Below are positions 25,620 through 32,836 of a DNA stretch of 64,000 nucleotides, one piece after another. The stretch comes from Bacillota bacterium (GTDB taxonomy: Bacteria > Bacillota > Clostridia > Christensenellales > CAG-138): NCBI GenBank assembly GCA_023459335.1, contig JAEWUO010000008.1, forward strand, positions 1-64,000. Reading direction: 5' to 3'. Both the position numbers and the translations under genes were made by a program. Under the pieces are notes generated by a model. That model did no database searches, was not told where the DNA came from, and worked only from the letters and a program-made list of their open reading frames with translations. Numbering within the stretch: position 1 is the stretch's first letter; every line of letters begins with the position of its first letter.

Positions 25620-28562
25620 TTATAGCTTTCCCGTCGCCGTGACGGTCGTAAACGTGCGCAGCGTATGCTGCATCCGCTCTCGCTTGAGAAGCGGCAGCAT
25701 GTTGCGCACGATCTGCACGCGCGTGAACCCCGTCAGTTCCATCAGCATCTCGGACGCGTCGCGAATGGACGGGCTCTCGTCGAACACGACGCGGATCGTA
25801 TCCTCTCCCGCGAGCGTAATGCGGATCAGCCTGGTGAACGGCGTCTCGATGAAGTGCGCGGCGATGTTCAGCGAAAGTTCGCCCGTCTCGGACAACTCGG
25901 TCTGTAAGGCGAAGCGCGCTTCGAACACATCCCCTCGCTGGCAGAGCGCGGCTCTGGTGTAATCCCCTTCCGCCAGCGTGAAGCGGTGCCGGTAAGCGCC
26001 CTCCTCCATTTCAAGAGCAAGCGCGCCGTCCTCTCCTCGAGAAAACGCGAGCTTGTTCAGCCCTGCCGTAAAATTATTGTGCACGCTCTGCAGGATAAAC
26101 GGAAACAGGCCGCCGATGTTCCGCTCAAACGTATAGACGCGCCCCTCTAGCCTTGAAGTGAATTCCTCCAGCGGCACCCGCCTCTTCGCGGGGTCGAAGA
26201 ACGGCGCGCGGTACCGGACGTTCAGAGCGGCGCGCGTGACCGCGAGCGCTTCCTCCGCGCGCGGATCGGGCGGCAGCGGCGCGGTTCCCGCGCTTTCCAG
26301 CGCGCGGGTCACCTGTTCGAGTACGCCGCCCTGCGCAAACAGGCGCGACGTACCGGAAAAAAGCACCACCAGCGCGTTTTGATCCGGCAGCGCGAGCATA
26401 TACTGCCCGAACGCGCCGTTGAAGAGAAACGCGCCTTCCCGCGACGTCATCCAGATCTGATGCCCGTAGCCGTAGGTAATCTCCCCGTTCGGGGTGTCGA
26501 TCTGCACACGTGTCGCTTCCGCAATCCAGCGTTCGGAAACGAGGCGCACGTCTCCCTGCGGGGTATGCCAGATGCCGCGGTTCAAAAAAAGCTGGCCGAT
26601 CTTCGCGACGCTCTCCGGCGTCAGAGACAGGCCCCAGCCGCCTTTCTCGGTGCCGTTCGGACAGGTTTCCCAGTAATAGGATTCGATGCCCAGCGGCCGA
26701 TACAGGCGCGGCTCGAGATAGCGCGTCATCGACTCTCCCGTTTTCCGGCGCACGATGGCCGCGAGCATGTAGGTATTCATGGAGTTATAATCAAACGCGC
26801 TGCCGGGCGCGAACTTCGTTTGCGCGTGCAGAAAGTCCCTCTCCCAGTCCGCGCCCATCGCCGAACCCGCCTCGTTGAAGTAGGAACCGGTGCTCATGTT
26901 GAGCAGCATACGCACACTCATGCGCTGCGCGGGGTGCGTTTCGCTCTCCGGCGCTTTGTCGTAGAAGATGTCGCAGAGCTTCTCGTCGAGATCGAGCAGC
27001 CCTTCGTCCGCAAGCATACCGATCGCGGCCGCGGTGACGCTCTTGCACAGCGAATATAGCTGATGCGGCAGGCGATTGTCGTAGGGCGTCCAGTTCGCTT
27101 CGGCGATCACTTTTCCGTTTCTCAGGATCATGATCTCCTGCGCGCGCGCTGCTTCGTCCGCATGGATGGAATCCAGCAGCGCCGCAATCGCCCCGGAGGA
27201 GATCCCCTCCTCTTCCGGCGTGCTGCGCGGCAGCGGCTGTTTGTCCCGTTTCGGCAAAAAAGCGGGTTTCTGCGGCCGGTGGGCGTAAACGTACAGGTGC
27301 TGGGTATCCTGTGTTAAAAACTTCCAAATGAGGTCCATCGCGCGTTTTTCGAGCGTGAGGTCCACTTTTTCCATCTCTCTGCGGAAGATGCCGCGCTTGC
27401 GTCGCAGCGCGCTTCGCTCCATGCCCGCGAGCGCTTCGTACCGCGCGCCGATTCGGTCGATCACCGCGTCCCAGGGTACGGGCGCAATGGCGCGCGCATT
27501 TTCGCGCAGCTGTGCCATGCGGGCGGGATCACTCAGATAGTTTTCGATCGCGTCCGCCATGCTCTCCGCGGTATCGCCGCAGGTCAGCCCGTTGACGCCG
27601 TCCGTAATGAGTTCGCCGGGCGCGCTGCCCGCGATGACGAGCGATGGCGTACCCTGTACGGCCGCCTCGCGCACGACGAGCCCCGCGCTGACGCTCTGCA
27701 TGGGAAAGAGGCACAGCGCGCTCTCCGCGTACAGGCCGCCAAGCAGAGATTCGTCCGCGATCTGTCCTAAAAAACGCACCGTGCCGGTCAGCCCGAGCTC
27801 CCTTGCGACCGCGCGCGCGTGTTTTTCATCCGGCCCGCGCCCGGCGACAAGCAGCTGAAACCTGACGCCCCGAAGCCGCAGCAGCGCCGCCGCCTCGAAG
27901 ACGCGGGGCAGGTTTTTCTCGCGGTCGAGACTGCCGGCAAACAGCAGCGCGGGAGAAGCGTTCAGGTGGAAAACCTCCCTCGCGCGGGCGCGCGCTTCCC
28001 GATCCGCCGTATCCAGTTCGGTTCCGTTGTCGAACACCTCCACGTTCCCCTCGAACCCGCGTTCGTAGAGAAACGTTCTCGCTTCCTCGCTGACGGTCCA
28101 GATCTCGTCGCAGCGGCTGAAAAAATCGAACGCAAAAAACTTGGCGAGCTGGCTCTGCCGCTCGTCCTCGTTTCCCAGCAGGTATTCGCGGATGTATTTC
28201 GTATGGAACGTGCCGACGAGCGGCGCGCGGCTTTTGTCCGCGAGGCGCACTGCTTCCATACCCGCGGAACCCGGGCTGTGCGCGTGAACGATATCAAACG
28301 TATGCGCGCCGACGCGCGCGAGATAATGCATGTCCAGCGGCGCCACCGCCGCTTTCGTCTGACCGCCGCCGGGGATGGACAGCGCGATATAATCCAGAAT
28401 TTCAAACGGATACCGCCCGCGGTACCCCTCCGTAATCAGCGGGGTAACGACGTAAACCTCGTGTCCGCGCGCGCAAAGCCCGCGCGCATACGCGTTCACC
28501 ACGCGGCTCACGCCGTCGTGGACAGGCAGGAACGAATCGGAACACTGCGCAATTTTGAGCAT
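25620..28562 (-). CDS. GT4 glycosyltransferase fused to a beta-lactamase-like serine hydrolase
   Basis: A single 980-codon gene with two enzymes. Residues 1 to about 390 are a GT-B fold family-4 glycosyltransferase: an N-terminal SFLPVHDGVSRVV acceptor loop, FDIVHAHSPGSAGM, the donor-site region FAGSLDREKNLP, and the E-x7-E-like element VSAGLVVREAAVQGTPS, similar to diacylglycerol or sugar-lipid glucosyltransferases. Residues from about 409 are a serine hydrolase of the class C beta-lactamase/esterase fold with S504-x-x-K507 (SLCK) and a YNS motif at 592-594. This half is paralogous to the separate protein at 32837-34594. No signal peptide is present, so both halves should be cytoplasmic. Substrates are unknown. 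Confidence 0.88.
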   Translation of the reverse strand: MLKIAQCSDSFLPVHDGVSRVVNAYARGLCARGHEVYVVTPLITEGYRGRYPFEILDYIALSIPGGGQTKAAVAPLDMHYLARVGAHTFDIVHAHSPGSAGMEAVRLADKSRAPLVGTFHTKYIREYLLGNEDERQSQLAKFFAFDFFSRCDEIWTVSEEARTFLYERGFEGNVEVFDNGTELDTADREARARAREVFHLNASPALLFAGSLDREKNLPRVFEAAALLRLRGVRFQLLVAGRGPDEKHARAVARELGLTGTVRFLGQIADESLLGGLYAESALCLFPMQSVSAGLVVREAAVQGTPSLVIAGSAPGELITDGVNGLTCGDTAESMADAIENYLSDPARMAQLRENARAIAPVPWDAVIDRIGARYEALAGMERSALRRKRGIFRREMEKVDLTLEKRAMDLIWKFLTQDTQHLYVYAHRPQKPAFLPKRDKQPLPRSTPEEEGISSGAIAALLDSIHADEAARAQEIMILRNGKVIAEANWTPYDNRLPHQLYSLCKSVTAAAIGMLADEGLLDLDEKLCDIFYDKAPESETHPAQRMSVRMLLNMSTGSYFNEAGSAMGADWERDFLHAQTKFAPGSAFDYNSMNTYMLAAIVRRKTGESMTRYLEPRLYRPLGIESYYWETCPNGTEKGGWGLSLTPESVAKIGQLFLNRGIWHTPQGDVRLVSERWIAEATRVQIDTPNGEITYGYGHQIWMTSREGAFLFNGAFGQYMLALPDQNALVVLFSGTSRLFAQGGVLEQVTRALESAGTAPLPPDPRAEEALAVTRAALNVRYRAPFFDPAKRRVPLEEFTSRLEGRVYTFERNIGGLFPFILQSVHNNFTAGLNKLAFSRGEDGALALEMEEGAYRHRFTLAEGDYTRAALCQRGDVFEARFALQTELSETGELSLNIAAHFIETPFTRLIRITLAGEDTIRVVFDESPSIRDASEMLMELTGFTRVQIVRNMLPLLKRERMQHTLRTFTTVTATGKL

Positions 28563-28583
28563 GAGCCTGTTTCCTCCGCCATC

Positions 28584-28612
28584 ATTCTAGCACAGCGGGC
28601 GCCCGCGTGCCA
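28584..28612 (-). promoter_or_regulatory. Possible promoter of the GT4-hydrolase gene with palindromic spacer
   Basis: Minus-strand TGGCAC (28607-28612), 17-bp spacer and an extended -10 TGCTAGAAT (TAGAAT 28584-28589). The spacer contains the perfect 12-bp palindrome GCGGGCGCCCGC (28595-28606), placed where a repressor would block polymerase. Confidence 0.35.
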
Positions 28613-28698
28613 GACGGGCGGGAAGATTGCAGCCGGTACTTTACGCTGCGGCGGTTGAAAGGATATAATGGATCATCAATCGATCGGGGGATACATCG

Positions 28699-29727
28699 AT
28701 GGAGACAGACTCATCGCGTCAGCAGACTCTGACGGAATATTTCGCGCCCGCGAAAAAAGCGCGCGTCTGGCGCATCGTTTTAGCGGCGCTGACCACGCTC
28801 ATGATCGTCGGCGCGGCGTACGAATTCACAAAGCCGAGGCCGGAACCGGCGCGCATGACGCACGACTCCGGAACCGACGCTTACGTCTATCTTGACGTGC
28901 AGCTGCTTTCGGAATGGATCTACGATGTTTCCGGCGATGAGGATTACACCTTCTATGAGGCGATGGACCCCGACCAGAACTGGTTCATCGTATCTCTGCG
29001 GCAGAAAACATTCGATTCCATGCAGCCGTATGTGGACGCGTATAACGCCTATTTCACCGAAGATTATATGAATTACGATTATCCCGAGCCGATTCGTCTG
29101 ACCGGCATGCCGAGCGCGATCAGCGGTGACGACGCAAGCCAGCTCGCCACCTACTACGACGTAGCAAATTCGGAGGTGACGGATTTTTTCGGCTCCAATT
29201 ATCTTCGTGAAGGCGCCAGCAAAACGTTCGAGGACGCGGTTCCGTTTATCCTCGGCGCGGTGCTCTGCGGATTGTTCCTGCTTGCCGTCGCGGCGCAGAT
29301 CGGCACGGTGCAGCGAAATTATAAAAAGAGCGACGCCCGCCTGTACGAAATCGGCCAGCTGGACGAAGCGGAAGCCCAGTTCGGTTCGCCGGACAACGTC
29401 CGCTTCGACAAAGCGAAGCTGATCCTGTCCGCGGATTTTGCATACAGCGGCTCGAGCGGATGGGTGCTGCCTTACGAAGAGATCGGCTGGCTCTACCAGC
29501 GCAAACAGCGCAGCTATGGCATCACCGTCGCGACGCATCTGATGGCGGGCCTCGTCAGCGGCAAGACGATCTATCTCGCCGCGCGGTATGTCGACGACGC
29601 GATGATGGTGAACGTCGCGCAGGCGGTATTAAAAAAGAATCCGAACTGTCTCGTCGGTTATAGCTTTGAAAATATCCGCCTCTACGGCCAGCGCGTAAAG
29701 GAGTATAAATTATCCCACCCGAAGTAA
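28699..29727 (+). CDS. Two-helix membrane protein of unknown function
   Basis: A 342-residue protein I do not recognise. A cytoplasmic N-terminus (about 25 residues) precedes a first hydrophobic helix (about 26-42). An extracytoplasmic acidic and Tyr-rich domain follows (about 45-175), then a second helix (about 180-200) and a C-terminal cytoplasmic domain of about 140 residues. The C-terminal part (QLDEAEAQFGS, WVLPYEEIGWLYQRKQ) resembles the PH-like or YcxB-like folds of other Bacillota membrane proteins, but this is a loose impression. GGGG lies before the ATG, and TATAAT at 28656-28661 with a weak -35 may drive it. The gene stands alone between convergent and divergent neighbours. Confidence 0.7.
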   Translation: METDSSRQQTLTEYFAPAKKARVWRIVLAALTTLMIVGAAYEFTKPRPEPARMTHDSGTDAYVYLDVQLLSEWIYDVSGDEDYTFYEAMDPDQNWFIVSLRQKTFDSMQPYVDAYNAYFTEDYMNYDYPEPIRLTGMPSAISGDDASQLATYYDVANSEVTDFFGSNYLREGASKTFEDAVPFILGAVLCGLFLLAVAAQIGTVQRNYKKSDARLYEIGQLDEAEAQFGSPDNVRFDKAKLILSADFAYSGSSGWVLPYEEIGWLYQRKQRSYGITVATHLMAGLVSGKTIYLAARYVDDAMMVNVAQAVLKKNPNCLVGYSFENIRLYGQRVKEYKLSHPK

Positions 29728-29754
29728 CGCGCTGTTAAAACGCAGAAAACGAAA

Positions 29755-29786
29755 GCGGCTCTCCGGTATTGTACCCGGAGAGCCGC
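29755..29786. terminator. Bidirectional hairpin terminator
   Basis: A perfect 12-bp stem GCGGCTCTCCGG/CCGGAGAGCCGC with an 8-nt loop. The minus side is followed by TTTCGTTTTCTG. It lies between two convergent genes. Confidence 0.75.
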
Positions 29787-29856
29787 ATGTCTGATCCGCC
29801 GGCCGGCGAATCAAATCCCGAGCAAACCACTCGCCCGCGTATGAGTCCGCCGGTGG

Positions 29857-30048
29857 TTAACCGGCGTTGCCGGCGGTGACGATCGGTGCGACGTTTCCGC
29901 CGGAAACCATGCCGTCGCCATAGCTGACCATGCCGTTGCCATAAGAGGGAAACGCGTTTCCGTTCGAAGCCGCGCTCTTGGGCCCGCAGGCAACCAGAAT
30001 CAATGCGCTCAGCACCGCGAGCGCCGTTAGAAATAATGTCTTTTTCAT
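29857..30048 (-). CDS. Very small lipoprotein with Tyr/Gly-rich repeats
   Basis: A 63-residue putative lipoprotein. The signal peptide KKTLFLTALAVLSALILVAC ends in a lipobox with Cys21. The mature part is only about 42 residues with the imperfect repeat SYGNGMVSYGDGMVSGGN. The ATG at 30048 sits 6 bp after GGAGG; a tandem ATG just upstream is too close to that site. The strong promoter and terminator on each side argue that it is a real gene. No function can be proposed beyond a surface-tethered small protein. Confidence 0.7.
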   Translation of the reverse strand: MKKTLFLTALAVLSALILVACGPKSAASNGNAFPSYGNGMVSYGDGMVSGGNVAPIVTAGNAG

Positions 30049-30114
30049 CATATGCCTCCAATTACACTTGAAATTTTGTCTTACTAGGTGTACTATATGT
30101 GTTAGTACGCATGT

Positions 30115-30143
30115 ATAATAAACCGATTTTTCCGGTTTGTCAA
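30115..30143 (-). promoter_or_regulatory. Promoter of the small lipoprotein gene
   Basis: Minus-strand TTGACA (30138-30143), 17-bp spacer and TATTAT (30115-30120). The spacer is an imperfect palindrome (AACCGG and TCGGTT arms). The -35 overlaps that of a plus-strand promoter. Confidence 0.8.
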
Positions 30144-30165
30144 ACCAAAACGGCCGCGTTATGGT
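30137..30165 (+). promoter_or_regulatory. Divergent promoter of the O-antigen-ligase-like gene
   Basis: TTGTCA (30137-30142), 17-bp spacer and TATGGT (30160-30165). Its -35 shares five bases with the -35 of the opposite promoter. Confidence 0.5.
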
Positions 30166-30232
30166 AAAATTCATAATAGCGTCACAGTTTGCTCATTCCC
30201 GGGCTGCCTGCGTATGAAACGGATGCAAAACG

Positions 30233-31768
30233 ATGGAACTCGTTAATAATCAACAGAGATTTACACGCGCGGCGAGTCTCCTGACCGCTGCGTATCTGTG
30301 CGCCGTGTTTTTCGGGCTGCCGCTGATCTTCACGCACTACTTTTTCAACATCACCGAAACCAAGCTGGCATTCTTTTTGATCTCCAGCGGCGCGTATCTG
30401 CTGCTGCTGCTCTTTGCGCGAATCGCCTTTCCCCCGGAATGCGAGCCAAAGCTGCGGCGCACGCCGCCGCATCCCGCCGCACTCGCGCTCGCCGCATTGT
30501 TTGCCGTCAGCGTCGTCGGCGCGCTGATCAGCCGTTACCCGGACGAAGCGTTCTGGGGCGATAACAACCGCTATCAGGGCATTTTAACACTCTTTACCTA
30601 CGCGCTGCTGGCACTGGTATTCTCATACCGCAGGGTCGATCTGTGCCGGCCGGAGCGCGCGCTCGTGCTCGGCGCGGCTTTGGTGGGCCTTTTGGGGTTG
30701 TTGAACCACTTCGGAGCCGATCCGTTCGGATTCTATGAACACCTGCGCGAAGCGGACCGCGGGCGATTCCTCTCCACCATCGGCAACGCGGACTTCTACG
30801 GCGCGTATCTCGTCATGGCGTTTGCCGTAATGCTCGGTTCCTTCCTGCGCGCAAAGTCGCTTCCGGCCCGCATCCTCTCCATGATCGCGCTTGTCTGCGT
30901 CTCGTTCGGCGCGCTTGTCGCGGGCAGCGACAGCGCCGCGCTGGGGCTGATCGCGAGCGCGCTCACTTTCCCGCTGCTGCTTTTTCGCGACCGCGCCGCC
31001 ATGCGAAGGTTGGTTCTCTGCTGGGGTGTATTCTTTTTCTGCGCGTTCGTCTTTGGGCTGCTTTCGCAGACGCTGCCTTCGGCGACGTATCTTTCCGCTT
31101 TTACCGTATTTCTCAGCGGGGCGGCGGTCTCCCTTCCACTCGCGGCGGTTTCCGTGCTCGGCTGGATTTCCCTTCGCCATATAGATGAAACCCGCTTACG
31201 GCGCCTGCTCAGGCCGTATTGGATCACGCTGGCCGCGCTGTTCGCGCTCGCAGTTCTTGCTCTGGTGTTGTTGAATACCGTGCTGCGGGACCTGCCGCTC
31301 GGAAGTCTCGCGCGGTATCTGCGCTTTTCCGGCAGCTGGGGAACCGACCGCGGCAGGATCTGGACGTTCGTCATGCGGTTTTACGCATCCCTGCCGCGCA
31401 TGCAGCAGCTTTTCGGCGCATCCTCCGGCGCGCTGTTTCACGCGGACGCGATACATCCTCTGTTTTCGGACGCTTCTCTCGATACCGCGCACAACGAATA
31501 TCTGCAATATCTCGTGACCAACGGCGCGCTGGGTCTTCTTTGTTACCTTGCCGCACTCGCGTTCGCCATCCGTGCGGGCGTCCGGAAATGCGCCGGTTCC
31601 CCCGTCTACCGCGGCATCGTCGTCGCCGTAATCGCCTGTGCCGCGCAGGCGGCGGTCAACATCGCGCAGCCCGCGAGCACACCGTTATTTTTCGTTCTGC
31701 TCGCCGTGCTCGTCAGCCGCCCGGCGGAGGCCCCGCAGGACATGGGGGTATCGCCGGAACGTACATAG
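30233..31768 (+). CDS. O-antigen ligase/polymerase-like membrane protein (Wzy_C)
   Basis: A 511-residue polytopic protein with about eleven hydrophobic helices. The motifs FWGDNNRYQGILTL in an early loop and RFLSTIGNADFYGAYL, followed by a large extracytoplasmic loop ending in DTAHNEYLQYLVTNGALG, are typical of the Wzy_C/O-antigen ligase superfamily. Those proteins ligate or polymerise undecaprenyl-linked glycans or decorate surface proteins. No glycan gene cluster surrounds it, although the GT4 fusion lies 1.7 kb upstream on the other strand. The ribosome site before the ATG is weak. Confidence 0.82.
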   Translation: MELVNNQQRFTRAASLLTAAYLCAVFFGLPLIFTHYFFNITETKLAFFLISSGAYLLLLLFARIAFPPECEPKLRRTPPHPAALALAALFAVSVVGALISRYPDEAFWGDNNRYQGILTLFTYALLALVFSYRRVDLCRPERALVLGAALVGLLGLLNHFGADPFGFYEHLREADRGRFLSTIGNADFYGAYLVMAFAVMLGSFLRAKSLPARILSMIALVCVSFGALVAGSDSAALGLIASALTFPLLLFRDRAAMRRLVLCWGVFFFCAFVFGLLSQTLPSATYLSAFTVFLSGAAVSLPLAAVSVLGWISLRHIDETRLRRLLRPYWITLAALFALAVLALVLLNTVLRDLPLGSLARYLRFSGSWGTDRGRIWTFVMRFYASLPRMQQLFGASSGALFHADAIHPLFSDASLDTAHNEYLQYLVTNGALGLLCYLAALAFAIRAGVRKCAGSPVYRGIVVAVIACAAQAAVNIAQPASTPLFFVLLAVLVSRPAEAPQDMGVSPERT

Positions 31769-31791
31769 AAAATCGTCGGAACGTACATAAA

Positions 31792-31824
31792 AACCGCCCC
31801 GTCGCTGATTCGCGCGGGGCGGTT
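31792..31824. terminator. Bidirectional terminator
   Basis: A perfect 10-bp stem AACCGCCCCG/CGGGGCGGTT (31792-31801 with 31815-31824) is followed by TTGTT on plus and TTTTATG on minus. It serves two convergent genes. Confidence 0.8.
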
Positions 31825-31840
31825 CTTGTTGAGCTTTGAT

Positions 31841-32635
31841 TTACGGTACAGGCGTTCCGGTCGGAACCGTAGTGCTGGCGATGATGTACTTCGCCGCGGC
31901 GTAGCACTTCACGTTGGTCGCGACGACCTGAATGTAGTAGAAGTCGCCCGTTTTGAAGAAGATCAGCACGGAATCGCCCTTGACGAGTTCGCCGATGGGC
32001 GTGTTGTCCTCCGTGCTCGGCACGGTGCGCAGCGCGAGTTTGCTCGCGGAGACGGTGCCGGGGATCGTTCCGGCAACGGCCTTGGGCGTCGGTGTCGCGT
32101 TCTCGCCGGGCAGCAGGCCCGCCTTGTCGACAAATTTCGTAGCCATATAACCGTAAAGGTTTTCCTTCACGATCTTGACAAAATAATAGTCTCCGTCGAT
32201 TGCATAGACCTTCAGCTGCGTGCCCGAAGAATATGTGCCGAGGATCGAGTAGGTTCCCGCCGGGCCTTTGCGGAGTACGACGCCGCTGGCGTTCAGCACG
32301 CCGTCCACGGCGGTTTTAAGCTGCTCCGGCGTCGGTTCCTTCACATCCGGTTCCGGCGTGTCGTCCTGTTTCGGCGTCATGGTCGGCGTCGGCACCGGTG
32401 TGACGGCCTGCTGGGTCGGTGTCGCGGTGGGCGTAGCGGTCACCGCGCCGACGGGCGCGAGCGCGGGCGTGGGCGTGATCTGCACCGACGCGCTGTTCAG
32501 GTTTGCCGGACCCTGTACGCCGTTCGCGTTCCGCATCGACCAAATGATGAAGTAGATGCCGACCGCCATCACCAATATGATGATGGTCAATACGATATAC
32601 CCAAGCGTTGTGATGCGCACGGTTTTTCTTCTCAT
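31841..32635 (-). CDS. Anchored exported protein with two SH3-like domains
   Basis: A 264-residue protein with an N-terminal membrane anchor (about residues 11-34), a Thr/Pro-rich linker (about 45-100) and two bacterial SH3-like repeats. The first covers about 107-170 (GVVLRKGPAGTYSILGTYSSG, then YYFVKIVKENLYGYM) and the second about 190-255 (KLALRTVPSTEDNTPIGELV, then FYYIQVVATNVKCYA). SH3b domains commonly bind peptidoglycan, so a cell-wall role is inferred. GGGGAGGAAATC precedes the ATG. It has its own promoter and is not obviously part of an operon. Confidence 0.82.
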   Translation of the reverse strand: MRRKTVRITTLGYIVLTIIILVMAVGIYFIIWSMRNANGVQGPANLNSASVQITPTPALAPVGAVTATPTATPTQQAVTPVPTPTMTPKQDDTPEPDVKEPTPEQLKTAVDGVLNASGVVLRKGPAGTYSILGTYSSGTQLKVYAIDGDYYFVKIVKENLYGYMATKFVDKAGLLPGENATPTPKAVAGTIPGTVSASKLALRTVPSTEDNTPIGELVKGDSVLIFFKTGDFYYIQVVATNVKCYAAAKYIIASTTVPTGTPVP

Positions 32636-32707
32636 GATTTCCTCCCCGCCTGCAAAGCGCGTTGCCGATCATCGTCAGCACAAGAACCCCAAACAATATC
32701 TATGGAC

Positions 32708-32735
32708 AGTATATTGTTTTTCGCTATCTTTTCAA
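32708..32735 (-). promoter_or_regulatory. Promoter of the SH3-domain protein gene
   Basis: Minus-strand TTGAAA (32730-32735), 16-bp spacer and TATACT (32708-32713). Confidence 0.7.
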
Positions 32736-32836
32736 GGGGTTTCCGTGAAAAAGGCGAAAGAGTTACAACCTGTTCTAAAAACGTTCACTTTTCGTTCGGG
32801 TGCCGCGCCGAACCCGTTCGGGTCATGCAAAGCGGA

